Source: Panicum virgatum (taxonomy: Eukaryota > Streptophyta > Magnoliopsida > Poales > Poaceae). Taken from it: a DNA stretch of 64,000 bases. The stretch spans positions 49,934,281 through 49,998,280 of the forward strand of contig NC_053137.1 of the NCBI RefSeq assembly GCF_016808335.1. Reading direction: 5' to 3'. The position numbers and the translations under genes are program-made. Each line of letters starts with the position of its first letter. The stretch's first letter is position 1. The notes under the pieces were generated by a model. The model was given only the letters and a program-made list of their open reading frames with translations, ran no database searches and was not told the DNA's origin. Below, piece after piece: positions 62,433-64,000 of this stretch.

Positions 62433-64000
62433 TCTTTATCCTTCTCTTTTCCTGGTCTTCTCGGCTGGAATCTACAATGGTTGTCTCCCGAACAAAAGAA
62501 CCATCTCTATCTCTTCTGATATCAAGTATTTTTATTTCATGCATTTAGATAATGAGACCTGGCACATACATCAAAGATGTGATTACTTCGTGAGGTCCAG
62601 AGAGCACGGGTGTCAGCATTTTCTTCATTAAATAAAATACCGGCCGGCTCTATATCCTATCTTCCGGATGAACGAATCATACTTTTCCACTGTAGAATTC
62701 TAAGCTGCTGGCAACGGTTCGAGATAGAGTCTTTTTCTTTCCTGCTGGGCAGTACCAAGGAAAGGAGTAAGCAAAAGCAGCTCCAACCTGTTTGGATTTT
62801 GATTTTGAGCCTGTCTCAAAGACCTAAATATAGACTCAATCGAGTTTCAAAAAAGACGCGTTTGTAGATTTAGATTCCATCTATAAGTCGCCGGAAGGGA
62901 AGATGGGTTTTTTTATTGTAGATAAATTGCCGCGCTGTCGTAGGCTTTCCGAAGATCTACTTTGAGGCAGGTCTTGGCAGCACCAGAAGAAAGATGAAAG
63001 TTCCGAACCAGCTCAAAACATGAGACCTCATATTAGACCTAATCCCTCCACCACCACAACCAAGACCCAATTCAATACCAAATATCCCTCCCAACCAAGA
63101 CTTTTGCCCTATGCTGGAAATTCCATGAAACCAGAAGTGCCAATATATACTTACCTTAACCAACTGCTTCCAACTCAACAGCATGACCCGTACCAATACC
63201 TGCACAAAGGCCGCAAAATCAATATCAATATGGGCGGCAGATACATAGAGTTTATTTTCCAATATTTGAAGGGGCCAGGTCACAGGAATGCTTCTTCGGC
63301 TTACAATTCAGAGTCCACAACCGTAACTCGAGCACTTTGCCCTAGCTCTTGCTCTTTCCTTCCTTGCAACGGGCTGCCTACTAATATTTACTTACCTCAA
63401 TGAAAAGAATGGTGCGCTAACTTGAGAACTAGGATTTGCCAAATTCGTATTAGGGGGGGGGGGCTATGCAGCAATTCAACCACAGTTACTGTACTAGATA
63501 TCTCTGGCTTATCCTAATGAAATTCTGGCTTAGCTTCTTCCTGGTGATGGATATAGTCTCGATGGCTTTGCCCCTAGTATGGCTTAAAAGTAAAATAGGA
63601 TATCCTGAAAAAGGGAATTTCATGTGTGAGCACCTTGCCTCTTTTAGGGAAGGCTATTTACCAAGTGAGTCTGCGCTGCATGCTACGAAACAGAAGAATC
63701 ATTTGAAATCCCATTTGCACCCGGATTCAGCTTCTTTCGAACTAGCAAATGCACTTTCAGAGCCAACAACGGATCGGAGTTCGCCAGAATACGACGACAT
63801 GCTGAGTTCTCAACGACTAGCATGAATTGAAGGACGCTGATTGCCGTTGTACCTATTGATAAAGGATTGGACAACTCGACACGGACTACGCAACGGGCTT
63901 CAAGGAATTGAAGAATCAACTAGTCACTACGCTGCATACTCGTACCAGGGAATGTTGCAGACCGACGGGCACTTCGTTGCTGGGCTGGAATAGAAACTTA

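Larger units (their letters stand above)
59790..64000. other. Mitochondrial DNA insertion (NUMT), reaching the window end
   Basis: Base composition and content change at about 59780-59840 to typical grass mitochondrial DNA. It contains rps13, nad1 exon 2 and group II intron parts in the order known from grass mitochondria. The left border lies inside the nad1 intron after exon 2; I find no exon 3. The right border is outside the window, so the insert is at least 4.2 kb. A 119-codon frame at 63466-63825 and others here have no recognised function. A chimeric assembly join cannot be excluded. Confidence 0.85.

Noticed and set aside
59790..64000. Mitochondrial tRNA genes or further nad1 exons
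   Set aside because: I looked for nad1 exon 3 downstream of exon 2 and for tRNA cloverleaf words and found neither with confidence.

Overview
The window looks like nuclear DNA of a grass (Poaceae). I lean to a panicoid grass because of the CACTA element with arrays of TTCGCCGTGTG-type subterminal motifs, but that is inference. The evidence for a grass is GC-rich first exons, many small introns, typical grass MITEs, TRIM, MULE, CACTA, Helitron and hAT elements, and a block of plant mitochondrial DNA carrying rps13 and nad1 sequence. I built the exon models by hand from splice sites, reading phase and remembered family sequences. No database was searched.

Left part (1-10 kb), ordinary genes on the + strand: an endosomal NHX5/NHX6-type Na+(K+)/H+ antiporter (1099-5927, 22 exons, 549 aa, three apparent U12-type introns) and a cytosolic HSP90 (6823-9994, 3 exons, 699 aa, ending MEEVD) with heat-shock elements and a TATA box. 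From 10 to 19 kb the sequence is mobile and degraded: a TRIM-type mini retrotransposon with perfect target duplication (11641-12242), a two-exon remnant of a TBC-domain Rab-GAP gene with a nonsense codon, a Stowaway-like MITE, and a MuDR-like transposase gene with two in-frame TAG codons and a frameshift.

Middle part (19.4-32.3 kb), gene-dense: an unidentified 160-aa ORF on the + strand; a chloroplast-type short tRNase Z on the - strand (20367-22772), whose upstream region is occupied from about 150 bp before the ATG by an Ac/Ds-like hAT element; a BPI/LBP-family secreted protein on the - strand (24424-28134); and, divergent from it across a 481-bp shared upstream region, a DUF1664 protein gene on the + strand (28616-32327).

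Right part (32.3-59.8 kb), dominated by transposons: a 1560-bp solo LTR with a 5-bp target duplication sitting exactly between two copies of an 80-bp host sequence; a Helitron Rep/helicase N-terminal remnant; an orphan protein on the - strand (38340-39002); a MULE with long TIRs and a perfect 9-bp TSD (41327-42539); two MITEs; and an 11.7-kb CACTA element (44889-56626, TSD GTA). The CACTA tnpA-like gene can be spliced into an intact 567-aa reading frame, while its tnpD transposase carries two frameshifts and two stops. Its 5' region is partly duplicated.

The last 4.2 kb (about 59.8 kb to the end) is mitochondrial-type DNA with an intact rps13 reading frame, nad1 exon 2 and flanking group II intron parts, most simply a fairly recent nuclear insertion (NUMT). 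I found no clear case of a wholly new multi-gene system. The best leads are the triple U12 introns, the Ds-like element at the tRNase Z promoter, the half-intact composite CACTA, the solo LTR at a duplication junction, and three orphan coding stretches.
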